Part shown: piece by piece, positions 1-5,590 of the stretch
Layout: each line of letters opens with the position of its first letter
Position numbering within the stretch: position 1 is the first letter of the stretch
NCBI GenBank assembly: GCA_964432925.1
Contig: CAYSPM010000100.1
Location: 1-10,197, forward strand
Direction of reading: 5' to 3'
Origin: CAYNTC01 sp964432925
GTDB lineage: Bacteria; Planctomycetota; Phycisphaerae; Sedimentisphaerales; Anaerobacaceae
Length of the DNA: 10,197 nt
Notes under the pieces: generated by a model
Databases searched by the model: none
What the model saw: the letters and a program-made list of their open reading frames with translations, nothing else
What the model was told of the DNA's origin: nothing
Position numbers and translations under genes: made by a program

Positions 1-413
1 CTGGTCAATATCAACAGAGGACGAAGTCTATAGAGGAAAGAATCAATGGACTAGGCCAGGACTTGCTCGACAGTGTGAAGCGGTCGGATGCTGAGTCAGC
101 TAAGGTTTTGGTATCCGATCATCAAGCGAGTTTCGTCCAATGGCTGGGTTTAGAAACGGTGGCGACGTTTGTTGGCAGCGATATTGAGACGGTATCTAAT
201 ATTAATCATTGTTTACAAAAAGCTGCTGGCGTGGATGTGAGGTTCGTGATAGCTAACAAACAGGAAGGTAAATCGCTCGCAACGGCTTTAGCGGAGCGTC
301 TGCAGGCAAGAGCAGTCGTTTTCAGCAACTTTCCCGAAAATGACGTCGGGGCGTATGGATTCGACCAATTGATACGGAGAAATGTGGAAGCTCTACTTGG
401 GGCGGCTGAATAA
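1..413 (+). CDS. Metal ABC transporter substrate-binding protein, C-terminal part (partial)
   Basis: The frame is open from base 3 to the TAA at 411-413 with no stop, so the gene starts before the window; the TTG at 63 is only an internal codon. About 136 residues are visible. They resemble the C-terminal lobe of the ZnuA/TroA (cluster 9, SBP_bac_9) family: a VSDHQASFVQWLGLE stretch, where the family has 'SH-A--Y----GL', then a hydrophobic strand ending in a short lobe, and the typical ending RRNVEALL. These proteins bind Zn2+ or Mn2+ outside the cytoplasmic membrane and deliver it to the permease. The histidine encoded at 120-122 matches the third family metal ligand and favours a zinc-type site. 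Where most family members carry an acidic ligand (L-D-P-L), this protein reads VFSNFPE, so the fourth ligand may differ. The stop overlaps the ATPase start by one base (TAATG), so the genes are translationally coupled. Metal specificity cannot be settled from this fragment. Confidence 0.8.
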   Translation, partial: GQYQQRTKSIEERINGLGQDLLDSVKRSDAESAKVLVSDHQASFVQWLGLETVATFVGSDIETVSNINHCLQKAAGVDVRFVIANKQEGKSLATALAERLQARAVVFSNFPENDVGAYGFDQLIRRNVEALLGAAE

Positions 414-1210
414 TGAGAGGGGGGAGCATAAGTCTTTCTGGGGTGCAGGTTCTTCGGTCTGGCCGCGCTATTCTTAATGTCGATAATCTTCAAATTGCTC
501 CGGGGGCGTTTATAGGCATCTTAGGTACTAACGGCGCGGGTAAGACCACACTACTGAAAGTGTGCTGCGGCCTAATAAAGACAAATCGCGGCAGGGTCAT
601 ATTTGATAACAAGGACCTGAGCAGGCTGAGTAGCTGGAAAAAGAGCACACTGCGAAAACGCATCGGTTATATCCCGCAGACGGCTGAGTACAATGCTGAT
701 TTGCCTTTTACTCTGCGTGAAGTTGTATCTATGGGCAGAACAAGCGTTAAACCTTTATGGGCTCGACTGGATTCCGAGGACCACGAGATTGTAGATAGCT
801 GGATTGATAGACTTGGATTAGCCGATCGGCTCAATCAGACATTCAGAAGCTTATCTGGCGGCGAACAGCAGAAGGCCCTGATCGCACGGGCAATGGCACA
901 GGAGCCGGAATTTTTAATGCTGGATGAGCCTTACTCGAATCTTGATTTTAACTGGAGATATCAGATTACGGAAATCGTAGACAGACTATATCAGCAAGCA
1001 AACATTACTGTACTGATGGTCTCACATGAAACAAATGTGCTGCCTTGTTGCTGTAATCGAATTGTTCTGCTGCACGAGGGACATATTTTAGCTGATGGCA
1101 AAGCTGATGATGTTCTGGCATCTGAAGCACTTGAGCGGGCCTATAAGTGCCGCGTTGAAGTGGTTGAAGTGGATGGCCGGAAGTACACGATAGGAAGAGG
1201 CAATGCCTAG
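413..1210 (+). CDS. Metal ABC transporter ATP-binding protein (ZnuC/MntB type)
   Basis: This 265-residue cytoplasmic ATPase powers a metal-ion importer. All ABC motifs are present in order: Walker A GTNGAGKT at residues 38-45, Q-loop Q89 in YIPQ, signature LSGGEQQ at 147-153, Walker B FLMLDEP at 167-173, D-loop SNLD at 175-178, and the switch histidine H205. Length and the order binding protein-ATPase-permease match the ZnuACB/TroABC class. The ATG shares its A with the upstream TAA stop. No strong Shine-Dalgarno sits next to it, which fits translational coupling. An unusual run of three cysteines (212-214) follows the H-loop; I cannot say whether it has a role. Zinc and manganese are both possible; the ATPase sequence does not discriminate between them. 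Confidence 0.93.
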   Translation: MRGGSISLSGVQVLRSGRAILNVDNLQIAPGAFIGILGTNGAGKTTLLKVCCGLIKTNRGRVIFDNKDLSRLSSWKKSTLRKRIGYIPQTAEYNADLPFTLREVVSMGRTSVKPLWARLDSEDHEIVDSWIDRLGLADRLNQTFRSLSGGEQQKALIARAMAQEPEFLMLDEPYSNLDFNWRYQITEIVDRLYQQANITVLMVSHETNVLPCCCNRIVLLHEGHILADGKADDVLASEALERAYKCRVEVVEVDGRKYTIGRGNA

Positions 1211-1242
1211 GATATGAGCTTATAAAATCACGAACTGTGTGT

Positions 1243-1271
1243 GCAGGTAGACCTGCTGTTTCTGACAGGTC
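1243..1271 (+). other. Two mutually exclusive small hairpins between ATPase and permease genes
   Basis: The 83-nt spacer between the two transporter genes contains GCAGGT (1243-1248) facing ACCTGC (1251-1256), and overlapping it GACCTG (1250-1255) facing CAGGTC (1266-1271). The middle segment can pair with either flank, but not both. No T-tract follows, so this is not a classical terminator. It could tune expression of the permease relative to the ATPase, or be chance. The arms are only 6 bp and the first loop would be just 2 nt before fraying. Confidence 0.3.
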
Positions 1272-1293
1272 CAACTATCGGGTGCGAGTGTAG

Positions 1294-2094
1294 ATGGATT
1301 CCTTTTTCTATTTAGTCATGCTTGCGGGGGCGATAGCCGGAGCCAGTTGTGGCTTGCTGGGTGTTTATATCGTGGGTCTGCGTTTGCCTTTTATTGGTAT
1401 CTGCATCTCACATGCGGCTATGGCAGGGACGGTTTTTTCTATTCTGCTGGGTTTTAACCCTGTACTTGGCCCCATAGCATTTTCAGCGGCGGCGTCGATG
1501 AGCTTAGCTGTGCTCAGGCCTGAAAAATCGAGGGTCGATCCCAGTGTGGCTGTTGCAATACTCTTTTCCGTGATGCTGGGGCTAACGTTTTTAGGGATAG
1601 GCCTAATGCGGGGCAGTCGAACCGAAGTGATGGGCTTACTATGGGGCAGCATACTTTTCGTAGAGAGAATAAATGTTGTGGTTATAACTATAGTCGGACT
1701 GATATTTACTGTCTTTGCTGTTGTTTTCAATAAGCAGTTGAAGGTGCTTCTGTTCAGCAGAGCTATCGCATTAGCGACGGGTGTGCATGAGGGCTTCGTA
1801 TATAGCCTATTCCTGGCTTTGTGTGGAATTGTGCTGGCGGTTAACCTACCTCTCGTTGGGGGATTGATGATATTCAGCTTGATTACGTGTCCGGCTGCAG
1901 CGGCTTATCAGATATGTACGGGCCACCGACAGGTTATTTTTGTCTCAATGTTTTTCGGAATACTAAGTTCGCTGGCAGGTTTTTTTGTCTCGTACTATTT
2001 TGATCTGCCGACTGGTGCGTGTATTGTCATTGCCAGTGCAGCCATTTTCGCATTGGCAGCGATGCAGAAGGCCTTTTTGGGTCGACGAGATTAG
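1294..2094 (+). CDS. Metal ABC transporter permease (ABC-3 family, ZnuB/TroC type)
   Basis: A 266-residue, very hydrophobic inner-membrane protein with about seven to eight predicted membrane segments. It matches the ABC-3 permease pattern: GVYIVGLRLPFIGICISHAAMAG at residues 23-45 (family: 'GvyvVLRrmafiGdalSHaal'), RVDPSVAVAILFSVMLGL at 80-97, LLWGSILF at 115-122, KQLKVLLFSRAIALATGV at 147-164, VGGLMIFSLITCPAAAA at 188-204, and SYYFDLPTGACIV at 233-245. It forms the channel through which the metal delivered by the binding protein passes, driven by the ATPase. The ATG is fixed by a TAG immediately upstream in frame (1291-1293). There is no good Shine-Dalgarno, only a weak purine-containing stretch, so initiation may be modest or coupled. 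It is the last gene of the transporter unit: an inverted repeat follows the stop and a fresh promoter precedes the next gene. Confidence 0.92.
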   Translation: MDSFFYLVMLAGAIAGASCGLLGVYIVGLRLPFIGICISHAAMAGTVFSILLGFNPVLGPIAFSAAASMSLAVLRPEKSRVDPSVAVAILFSVMLGLTFLGIGLMRGSRTEVMGLLWGSILFVERINVVVITIVGLIFTVFAVVFNKQLKVLLFSRAIALATGVHEGFVYSLFLALCGIVLAVNLPLVGGLMIFSLITCPAAAAYQICTGHRQVIFVSMFFGILSSLAGFFVSYYFDLPTGACIVIASAAIFALAAMQKAFLGRRD

Positions 2095-2141
2095 TCAGCC
2101 GTCGTCTATTAGCTGCCTGAGGCAAATTCGATAGCGGCTGA
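2095..2141 (+). terminator. Inverted repeat directly after the transporter operon (candidate terminator)
   Basis: TCAGCCG (2095-2101), starting at the base after the permease stop, is perfectly complementary to CGGCTGA (2135-2141). A smaller TGCC-TGA-GGCA hairpin (2114-2124) lies inside. The position suggests an operon end, but there is no run of T after the stem, so an intrinsic terminator is not proven. An RNA-stabilising 3' structure is equally possible. Confidence 0.3.
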
Positions 2142-2171
2142 AGTTTGCTGCCACGATACTATAAAAAGTGC

Positions 2172-2200
2172 TTGCGAGCATATCTGACAGGTCTTAAAAT
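2172..2200 (+). promoter_or_regulatory. Sigma-70-like promoter for the YifB/ComM gene
   Basis: TTGCGA (2172-2177) and TAAAAT (2195-2200) are separated by 17 bases. They match TTGACA at 4 of 6 and TATAAT at 5 of 6 positions. Transcription would begin near 2207, giving a leader of about 30 nt. An AGGGGA Shine-Dalgarno (2225-2230) follows, 5 nt before the ATG at 2236. This separates the gene from the transporter operon. Confidence 0.5.
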
Positions 2201-2235
2201 GCAGTCTTGCAGCCGAACGAATTTAGGGGACGAGC

Positions 2236-3399
2236 ATGTTAGCGAGATTGCACAGTGTTACACTGGAAGGAATTGANNNNNNNNNNNNNNNNNNNNNNNN
2301 NNNNNNNNNNNNNNNNNNNNNNNNNNNNNNNNNNNNNNNNNNNNNNNNNNNNNNNNNNNNNNNNNNNNNNNNNNNNGGGCAGTTAGTGCTCCAGACAACT
2401 AACGTTGACATCGGAAAACTTTTCAATGTTGCTTCCAATTATGAGGTTGATTTTGCAGATGTTAAGGGGCAGGAGAGCGTTAAACGGGCGTTGACCGTTG
2501 CCGCTGCGGGCGGTCATAACATAATGATGATAGGTCCGCCGGGGGCGGGCAAAACGATGCTGGCGCAAAGGCTGGCGACTATTCTGCCACCTTTGAGTTT
2601 AGAAGAGTCGCTTGAGACCACGCGGGTATACTCTGCGGTCGGACTTCTGGATAAGGACAAGGCGTTGTTGGCAACGCGTCCTGTTCGGATGCCACATCAT
2701 TCGGCCAGCGGCCCGGCTTTAATCGGCGGAGGAACAACACCTCGTCCTGGTGAACTTTCGCTGGCTCATTTCGGGATATTGTTTCTTGATGAATTCGTGG
2801 AGTTTCCACGGCATGTTCTTGAGATGATTCGGCAGCCGGTGGAGGACGGTTTCGTAATTGTGTCACGGACCAAAAAGACAATTAGATTTCCTGCTCAGTT
2901 TATGCTCGTCGCAGCGATGAATCCATGTCCGTGTGGTTACTTTGGCAGTAATGTCAGGATGTGTAAGTGCACGCCTGGTCAAATTGGACGTTACCTTTCA
3001 AAGGTCTCTGGGCCATTGGTGGATAGAATCGATATCCACATTGACGTGCCGGCGATAGGCTTTACTAAATTGCGTACCAAGTCTAAACAACTGGATTCCA
3101 CGACCATAAGAAATGACGTGGTAAGGACGAGAGAAATCCAGGCCAACAGATTTGGCAACGGCAGGATTATGACCAATGCAAGGATGAGCCATAAGCAGGT
3201 CGAGCAGTTCTGCAAGCTTGACTCAGCCTGCGAGTTTATACTCAGGCAGGCGATGACTGAGCTGGGCCTGAGTGCTCGTGCGCACGACAAGATTTGTAAG
3301 GTTTCGCGCACGATTGCAGACCTCGCTGATGAAGAGGACATCAGGCCTGAGCACGTCGCTGAAGCTATAAGTTACCGAAAACTCGATAGAAAACTTTAA
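2236..3399 (+). CDS. yifB: YifB/ComM-family Mg-chelatase-like AAA+ ATPase, interrupted by an assembly gap
   Basis: Only 13 N-terminal residues (MLARLHSVTLEGI, the usual family start) are visible before the 100-N run. Afterwards the ATPase is intact. Residue numbers count the Ns literally: DVKGQ at 75-79, Walker A GPPGAGKT at 100-107, MPHHSASGPALIGGG at 152-166, PRPGELSLAHFGILFLDEF with Walker B at 169-187, MNPCPCGYFG at 228-237, a C-x-C pair at 243/245 (four conserved cysteines, possibly a zinc site), and SGPLVDRIDIHIDVP at 258-272. A C-terminal Mg-chelatase domain (LSARAHDKICKVSRTIADL) ends the protein. ComM proteins are hexameric helicases that promote branch migration of incoming DNA in natural transformation; most homologues are uncharacterised. 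The family is about 500-510 residues with Walker A near residue 220, so roughly 120 residues of the N-terminal Lon-S5-like domain are missing beyond the Ns. The uninterrupted frame across the gap is a coincidence of 41+100 bases. Confidence 0.93.
   Translation: MLARLHSVTLEGIXXXXXXXXXXXXXXXXXXXXXXXXXXXXXXXXXXGQLVLQTTNVDIGKLFNVASNYEVDFADVKGQESVKRALTVAAAGGHNIMMIGPPGAGKTMLAQRLATILPPLSLEESLETTRVYSAVGLLDKDKALLATRPVRMPHHSASGPALIGGGTTPRPGELSLAHFGILFLDEFVEFPRHVLEMIRQPVEDGFVIVSRTKKTIRFPAQFMLVAAMNPCPCGYFGSNVRMCKCTPGQIGRYLSKVSGPLVDRIDIHIDVPAIGFTKLRTKSKQLDSTTIRNDVVRTREIQANRFGNGRIMTNARMSHKQVEQFCKLDSACEFILRQAMTELGLSARAHDKICKVSRTIADLADEEDIRPEHVAEAISYRKLDRKL
2277..2376. other. Assembly gap (100 N)
   Basis: Exactly 100 undetermined bases, the conventional placeholder for a scaffold join of unknown length. 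From the expected position of Walker A in YifB-family proteins, the true gap should be about 460 bases (inference). The two flanks encode the two ends of the same protein family, which supports the join. Confidence 0.98.
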
Positions 3400-3439
3400 C
3401 CGGTTGCGCTGCTTAGAATAAGAAAGGGGTCAGGGGCCG

Positions 3440-3489
3440 GGGTTCAGGGATCAGCAGACTCGGCGAAGCCTTCTCTGATCCCCGATCCC
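3440..3489. repeat. Imperfect inverted repeat after yifB (50 nt hairpin)
   Basis: GGGTTCAGGGATCAG (3440-3454) faces CTGATCCCCGATCCC (3475-3489), with 13 of 15 positions complementary. The 20-nt loop contains its own GGC-GAA-GCC mini-hairpin (3462-3470). GGGTCAGGGG (3427-3436) precedes it and resembles a degenerate extra copy of the left arm. No T-tract follows, so it is better described as a GC-rich palindromic interspersed repeat than as an intrinsic terminator, although it could end the yifB transcript. Confidence 0.6.
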
Positions 3490-3528
3490 TGCGACGGACA
3501 AATAATCCAGCCTGCGAATTGTTAGTGT

Positions 3529-3554
3529 GGGCTTCGACTGAGGGCTTCGACTGA
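3529..3554. repeat. Tandem 13-bp repeat, two perfect copies
   Basis: GGGCTTCGACTGA occurs at 3529-3541 and again, immediately adjacent, at 3542-3554. The second copy runs into the palindrome at 3546-3565, so the first looks like a duplicated left half of that palindrome. Confidence 0.75.
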
Positions 3555-3565
3555 GCTCAGCCGAA
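3546..3565. repeat. 20-bp near-perfect palindrome
   Basis: TTCGACTGAG joins CTCAGCCGAA directly. Nine of ten positions are complementary, with one A/C mismatch, centred on GAGCTC. Palindromes of this wording occur as interspersed intergenic elements in several bacterial phyla (recollection, not searched). A few bases downstream, CCCCTTAGGGGT (3603-3614) is a further short GC-rich palindrome. Confidence 0.65.
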
Positions 3566-3715
3566 TGTCCTCTCATTCTTGAGCCAAATGCCTCAGCAGG
3601 CCCCCCTTAGGGGTTGGAACGGCTGACGCAGAGCACTATACTGGGGCACTTCCGGATTAATTATTGATGATTGGCTAATGATTATTGGGCTAGAGTGGAT
3701 GGGAAAATGTGTATA

Positions 3716-3794
3716 GCACCGGACCTGAGTCAATTGCGAATTGATGAATAATCAATAATCATTTATCAATAATCAATTGTGTTTGGTCCGGGGC
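3716..3794. repeat. 79-nt long imperfect hairpin with AT-rich core
   Basis: Outer arms GCACCGGACC (3716-3725) and GGTCCGGGGC (3785-3794) pair at 9 of 10 positions. A symmetrical 5x5 internal loop follows, then CAATTG (3731-3736) with CAATTG (3774-3779), a 3x3 internal loop, and ATTGATGAAT (3740-3749) with 3761-3770 (one G-T pair), closing on an 11-nt loop. All arms stay in register. The core has two copies of ATCAATAATCA (3751-3761 and 3765-3775). AATGATTATTG at 3677-3687 is the exact reverse complement of 3753-3763, so a relative lies inverted about 75 bp upstream. This may be a miniature non-autonomous element or a REP-like repeat. Confidence 0.65.
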
Positions 3795-3854
3795 CCACAT
3801 AAATCCGAAAAGAGTCGATATAGACATCCATAATCCCTATCAAGTTCGTTCAAG

Positions 3855-3891
3855 TCCAGGATAAAGGGTTTTTATAGGCTTTTACTCTGGA
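3855..3891 (+). other. Hairpin upstream of the STAS gene
   Basis: TCCAG (3855-3859) pairs with CTGGA (3887-3891). The stem continues through wobble pairs and TAAA/TTTA to about 13 positions with one mismatch, around a T-rich loop of 11 nt. A second, weaker hairpin (CAAGATGT at 3903-3910 with ACATCCTTG at 3924-3932) follows. They lie upstream of the candidate promoter, so they are more likely a repeat or an upstream DNA element than part of the mRNA leader, unless transcription starts further upstream. Confidence 0.35.
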
Positions 3892-3929
3892 TAGATAAGC
3901 GCCAAGATGTGTTTTTTTACTCAACATCC

Positions 3930-3960
3930 TTGCTGTATGTGCCGATAAATCATTTATAAA
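3930..3960 (+). promoter_or_regulatory. Candidate promoter for the STAS gene
   Basis: TTGCTG (3930-3935) is followed after 17 bases by TTTATA (3953-3958), or after 19 bases by TATAAA (3955-3960). Neither pair is a strong match with ideal spacing, so this is tentative. The ribosome binding site is clear: AGGAG (3983-3987), 7 nt before the ATG at 3995. Confidence 0.3.
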
Positions 3961-3994
3961 TGCAAGGTTAAAGTTATGAAGAAGGAGACTTAAA

Positions 3995-4330
3995 ATGGGG
4001 ATTCAAAATTGGTCTGAAGATATCCTTCTCGTTGATTTGCCTGCAGAACCTGAAATGGGTGAGGAACTGAAGACGATTACGGAGATGGTGCGTGACAGGG
4101 GCGATTGTGATTTAGTTGTCGATTTTTCGAACGTTGATATTGTGACATCATCGAGTCTGTCCAAGCTGCTGAAGTTGCGAAAGCTGCTGGGTGACTGCGG
4201 GCATCGGCTTGTTTTCTGCAGTGTTGCTGCGGCTACGAAAGGCATCTTCACGGTGACTGGGCTTGATGGAATCTTCGAAATTGCTGACGATAAGTTTGTC
4301 GCCCTGGCCAGCCTGCAGATGGTCGGTTAA
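3995..4330 (+). CDS. Single-domain STAS protein (anti-sigma factor antagonist type)
   Basis: A 111-residue soluble cytoplasmic protein made of one STAS domain, the fold of SpoIIAA/RsbV. The core is LVVDFSNVDIVTSSSLSKLLKLRKLL (residues 40-65), then HRLVFCSV (70-77) and the closing VTGLDGIFEIADD (87-99). In SpoIIAA-type proteins the loop reads D-S-S-G-L, and its second serine is phosphorylated by a partner-switching kinase. Here it reads T-S-S-S-L, which keeps a serine at the phosphorylation position (S53) but lacks the usual Asp and Gly. In the classical mechanism the unphosphorylated protein binds an anti-sigma kinase and frees a sigma factor. No kinase, phosphatase or sigma gene is adjacent, so the partner must be elsewhere. 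The gene stands alone between two repeat-rich spacers. The start is well supported by AGGAG at 7-nt spacing. A role outside sigma control, for instance as a signalling scaffold, is possible. Confidence 0.85.
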   Translation: MGIQNWSEDILLVDLPAEPEMGEELKTITEMVRDRGDCDLVVDFSNVDIVTSSSLSKLLKLRKLLGDCGHRLVFCSVAAATKGIFTVTGLDGIFEIADDKFVALASLQMVG

Positions 4331-4363
4331 CCGGATAGCTGTGAGGCACGAGCCACGAAAATT

Positions 4364-4412
4364 GTTCATGGTTGATTGTTCATCGATGAACTACGAACAC
4401 AGTACGATGAAC
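4364..4412. repeat. Nested palindromic repeat after the STAS gene
   Basis: GTTCATCGATGAAC (4378-4391) is a perfect 14-bp palindrome. It is flanked by GTTCAT (4364-4369) and its complement ATGAAC (4407-4412), giving four related GTTCAT-type half-sites. The rest of the 272-bp spacer (4331-4602) holds the rnc promoter and nothing coding that I can support. It may act as a stabilising 3' structure for the STAS mRNA, but the lack of a T-tract argues against an intrinsic terminator. Confidence 0.6.
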
Positions 4413-4540
4413 GAGGTGTCTCTAGCAGGTTGGTCTGTGACCTAACGTGAGCAGGATATTGTTTTTTTTGCGTAGAGTGGACAAGAGAATTTGATAATTA
4501 AAGCAGTTGTATTAGTGGTCGTGCATTCAACAGCTTGTTT

Positions 4541-4569
4541 TTGACAAGTCATTTCTGCAAACAGATCAT
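4541..4569 (+). promoter_or_regulatory. Sigma-70-like promoter for rnc
   Basis: A perfect TTGACA (4541-4546) is followed after 17 bases by GATCAT (4564-4569), which matches TATAAT at 4 of 6 positions. The -35 lies within a small CTTGT/ACAAG inverted repeat (4534-4548) that could bind a regulator. Transcription would start near 4576, so the purine-rich GAAGGAGA at 4571-4578 lies at the transcript start and probably does not act as the ribosome binding site. AGGA at 4590-4593, 9 nt before the ATG, fits better. Confidence 0.45.
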
Positions 4570-4602
4570 AGAAGGAGAATCCAGCGGATAGGATGTGACT
4601 CA

Positions 4603-5313
4603 ATGGAAAACACAGACCTGCAGCCGATCGAGAATATAATAGGCTACGAATTCTCAAATAAAAGTCTTTTAGCGGTGGCATTTACTCATTCATCTGCAGC
4701 CAACCATCGCCTTGAGAGCAACGAAAGGCTCGAATTTTTAGGTGATGCTATTTTGTCTATAGTTATTTGTCATACTCTCTTTGAACGATTCCAAGACTTC
4801 CTTGAGGGTGAGCTGACCCGAATGAAGAGCATGCTTGTCTCGCGCGGGACATGCACCCGCGTGACCAAAGAGCTTGGATTGCAGGAATACCTGCACGTTG
4901 GCAAGGGCATGATTTCGAGCGGAGCCTTGCCAGATTCACTCGGCGCCGGCTTACTGGAGGCTGTGATCGCTGCAATATATATTGACGGAGGATTGGAAGC
5001 GGCACGTAAATTCATCCTTAATAATTTTGATCCTTTAATCAAGGATGCTGAGGCAGAAGATGCTCATGGTAACTACAAGTCTCTCCTGCAGCAGTACGCC
5101 CAGGAGCGATTCAACGTCACACCTGTATACATACTGCTGGATGAGAAAGGACCCGACCACAATAAATGTTTTGAGTCCGGAGTGATTGTGGCGAACCGTC
5201 ATTTCCCGAGCGCATGGGGGACGAACAAAAAGGAAGCAGAGCAGAAAGCAGCCCTAAATGCTCTTGTGGAATTGGGGGTGCTAAAAAAGCCCTGCTCAGA
5301 TTCGAAGGATTAG
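4603..5313 (+). CDS. rnc: Ribonuclease III
   Basis: A 236-residue cytoplasmic double-strand-specific endoribonuclease that processes rRNA precursors and structured RNAs. The N-terminal nuclease domain (about residues 8-145) carries the signature NERLEFLGDAIL at 40-51, giving acidic residues E41, E44 and D48 (E. coli E38, E41, D45). The second active-site segment is LGAGLLEAVIAAIYIDGG (113-130). E118 corresponds to catalytic E117 of E. coli, but the residue aligned with E. coli D114 is G115. The C-terminal dsRNA-binding domain spans about 157-225 (GNYKSLLQQYAQ, then TNKKEAEQKAALNAL). Length is normal for the family. The ATG at 4603 is preferred: it follows an AGGA by 9 nt, and no ATG, GTG or TTG lies upstream in frame close by. 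The gene has its own promoter and converges on the minus-strand operon with only 24 bp between stop codons and no visible terminator, so read-through antisense RNA is likely. Confidence 0.95.
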   Translation: MENTDLQPIENIIGYEFSNKSLLAVAFTHSSAANHRLESNERLEFLGDAILSIVICHTLFERFQDFLEGELTRMKSMLVSRGTCTRVTKELGLQEYLHVGKGMISSGALPDSLGAGLLEAVIAAIYIDGGLEAARKFILNNFDPLIKDAEAEDAHGNYKSLLQQYAQERFNVTPVYILLDEKGPDHNKCFESGVIVANRHFPSAWGTNKKEAEQKAALNALVELGVLKKPCSDSKD

Positions 5314-5337
5314 AACAAGAAAGTGGGGGAGTATATC

Positions 5338-5589
5338 TTAACCTATTATTATCCACGCCAGCGTGTATAGGACCAAAGCAGCTACACCTATGAAGATGAT
5401 AATGGAGCCAAACAGAACCACTGTCTCTTTCAAGAAGGACCGTAGTGTTATTTTCGGTACTTTGGTCGCTTTGTAGACGACGGCTATCGAAGCCGCTAAA
5501 GGAAGCAGCCACAACATGGACTGGGGTGTCGTCCCGATCTTTTCGGGAGTAGTAAAAGTACCAAGTAATAAAGGTAAAATTGTTGTCAT
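5338..5589 (-). CDS. Small two-helix membrane protein of unknown function
   Basis: An 83-residue protein I do not recognise. It has two hydrophobic segments, about residues 25-40 and 57-82, separated by a short basic stretch (YKATKVPKITLRSFLKET) that is probably cytoplasmic. There is no cleavable signal peptide with a clear site, no cysteines, and no catalytic motif. The start ATG (5589-5587) lies one base after the stop of the DUF6677-like gene, and there is no strong ribosome binding site of its own, so translation is probably coupled. Position as the last gene of a three-gene operon and the tight junction are the main evidence that it is real. A role with the two upstream envelope proteins is inference. 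Confidence 0.72.
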   Translation of the reverse strand: MTTILPLLLGTFTTPEKIGTTPQSMLWLLPLAASIAVVYKATKVPKITLRSFLKETVVLFGSIIIFIGVAALVLYTLAWIIIG

Positions 5590-5590
5590 A

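Larger units (their letters stand above)
3400..3994. other. 595-bp gene-free region holding several palindromic elements
   Basis: No credible coding frame is present. In order it contains the GC-rich inverted repeat (3440-3489), a tandem 13-bp repeat with a palindrome (3529-3565), a C/G palindrome (3603-3614), an AT-rich stretch with TTATTGATGATT-like words (3657-3687), a 79-nt hairpin (3716-3794), a further hairpin (3855-3891), a weak hairpin (3903-3932), and the likely promoter and ribosome binding site of the STAS gene. Composition changes sharply along the region, from GC-rich at the start to AT-rich at the end, as expected from an accumulation of separate small insertions. Confidence 0.7.

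Noticed and set aside
1365..1730. 121-residue minus-strand frame inside the permease gene
   Set aside because: It is an antisense shadow of a clearly coding, well-conserved permease and has no family resemblance.
413..2094. Assignment as specifically zinc (ZnuABC) or manganese (MntABC) transporter
   Set aside because: The specificity-determining part of the binding protein lies outside the window, and no Zur- or MntR-type operator is visible.
2223..2438. 71-residue minus-strand frame across the N run
   Set aside because: Nearly half is undetermined bases, and it is antisense to yifB.
3740..3780. CRISPR-like short AT-rich repeats
   Set aside because: Only two 11-bp copies, spaced 14 bp apart within a hairpin. 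No regular repeat-spacer structure and no cas genes.
4571..4590. Strong Shine-Dalgarno GAAGGAGA with a possible ATA start for rnc
   Set aside because: No standard start codon lies at suitable spacing, and the predicted promoter places transcription start inside this motif. ATG 4603 is adequate.
5314..5337. Bidirectional terminator between rnc and the minus-strand operon
   Set aside because: The 24-bp spacer has no inverted repeat.
5117..5512. 131-residue minus-strand frame over the rnc 3' end
   Set aside because: It overlaps both rnc and the small membrane-protein gene and is low-complexity in character.
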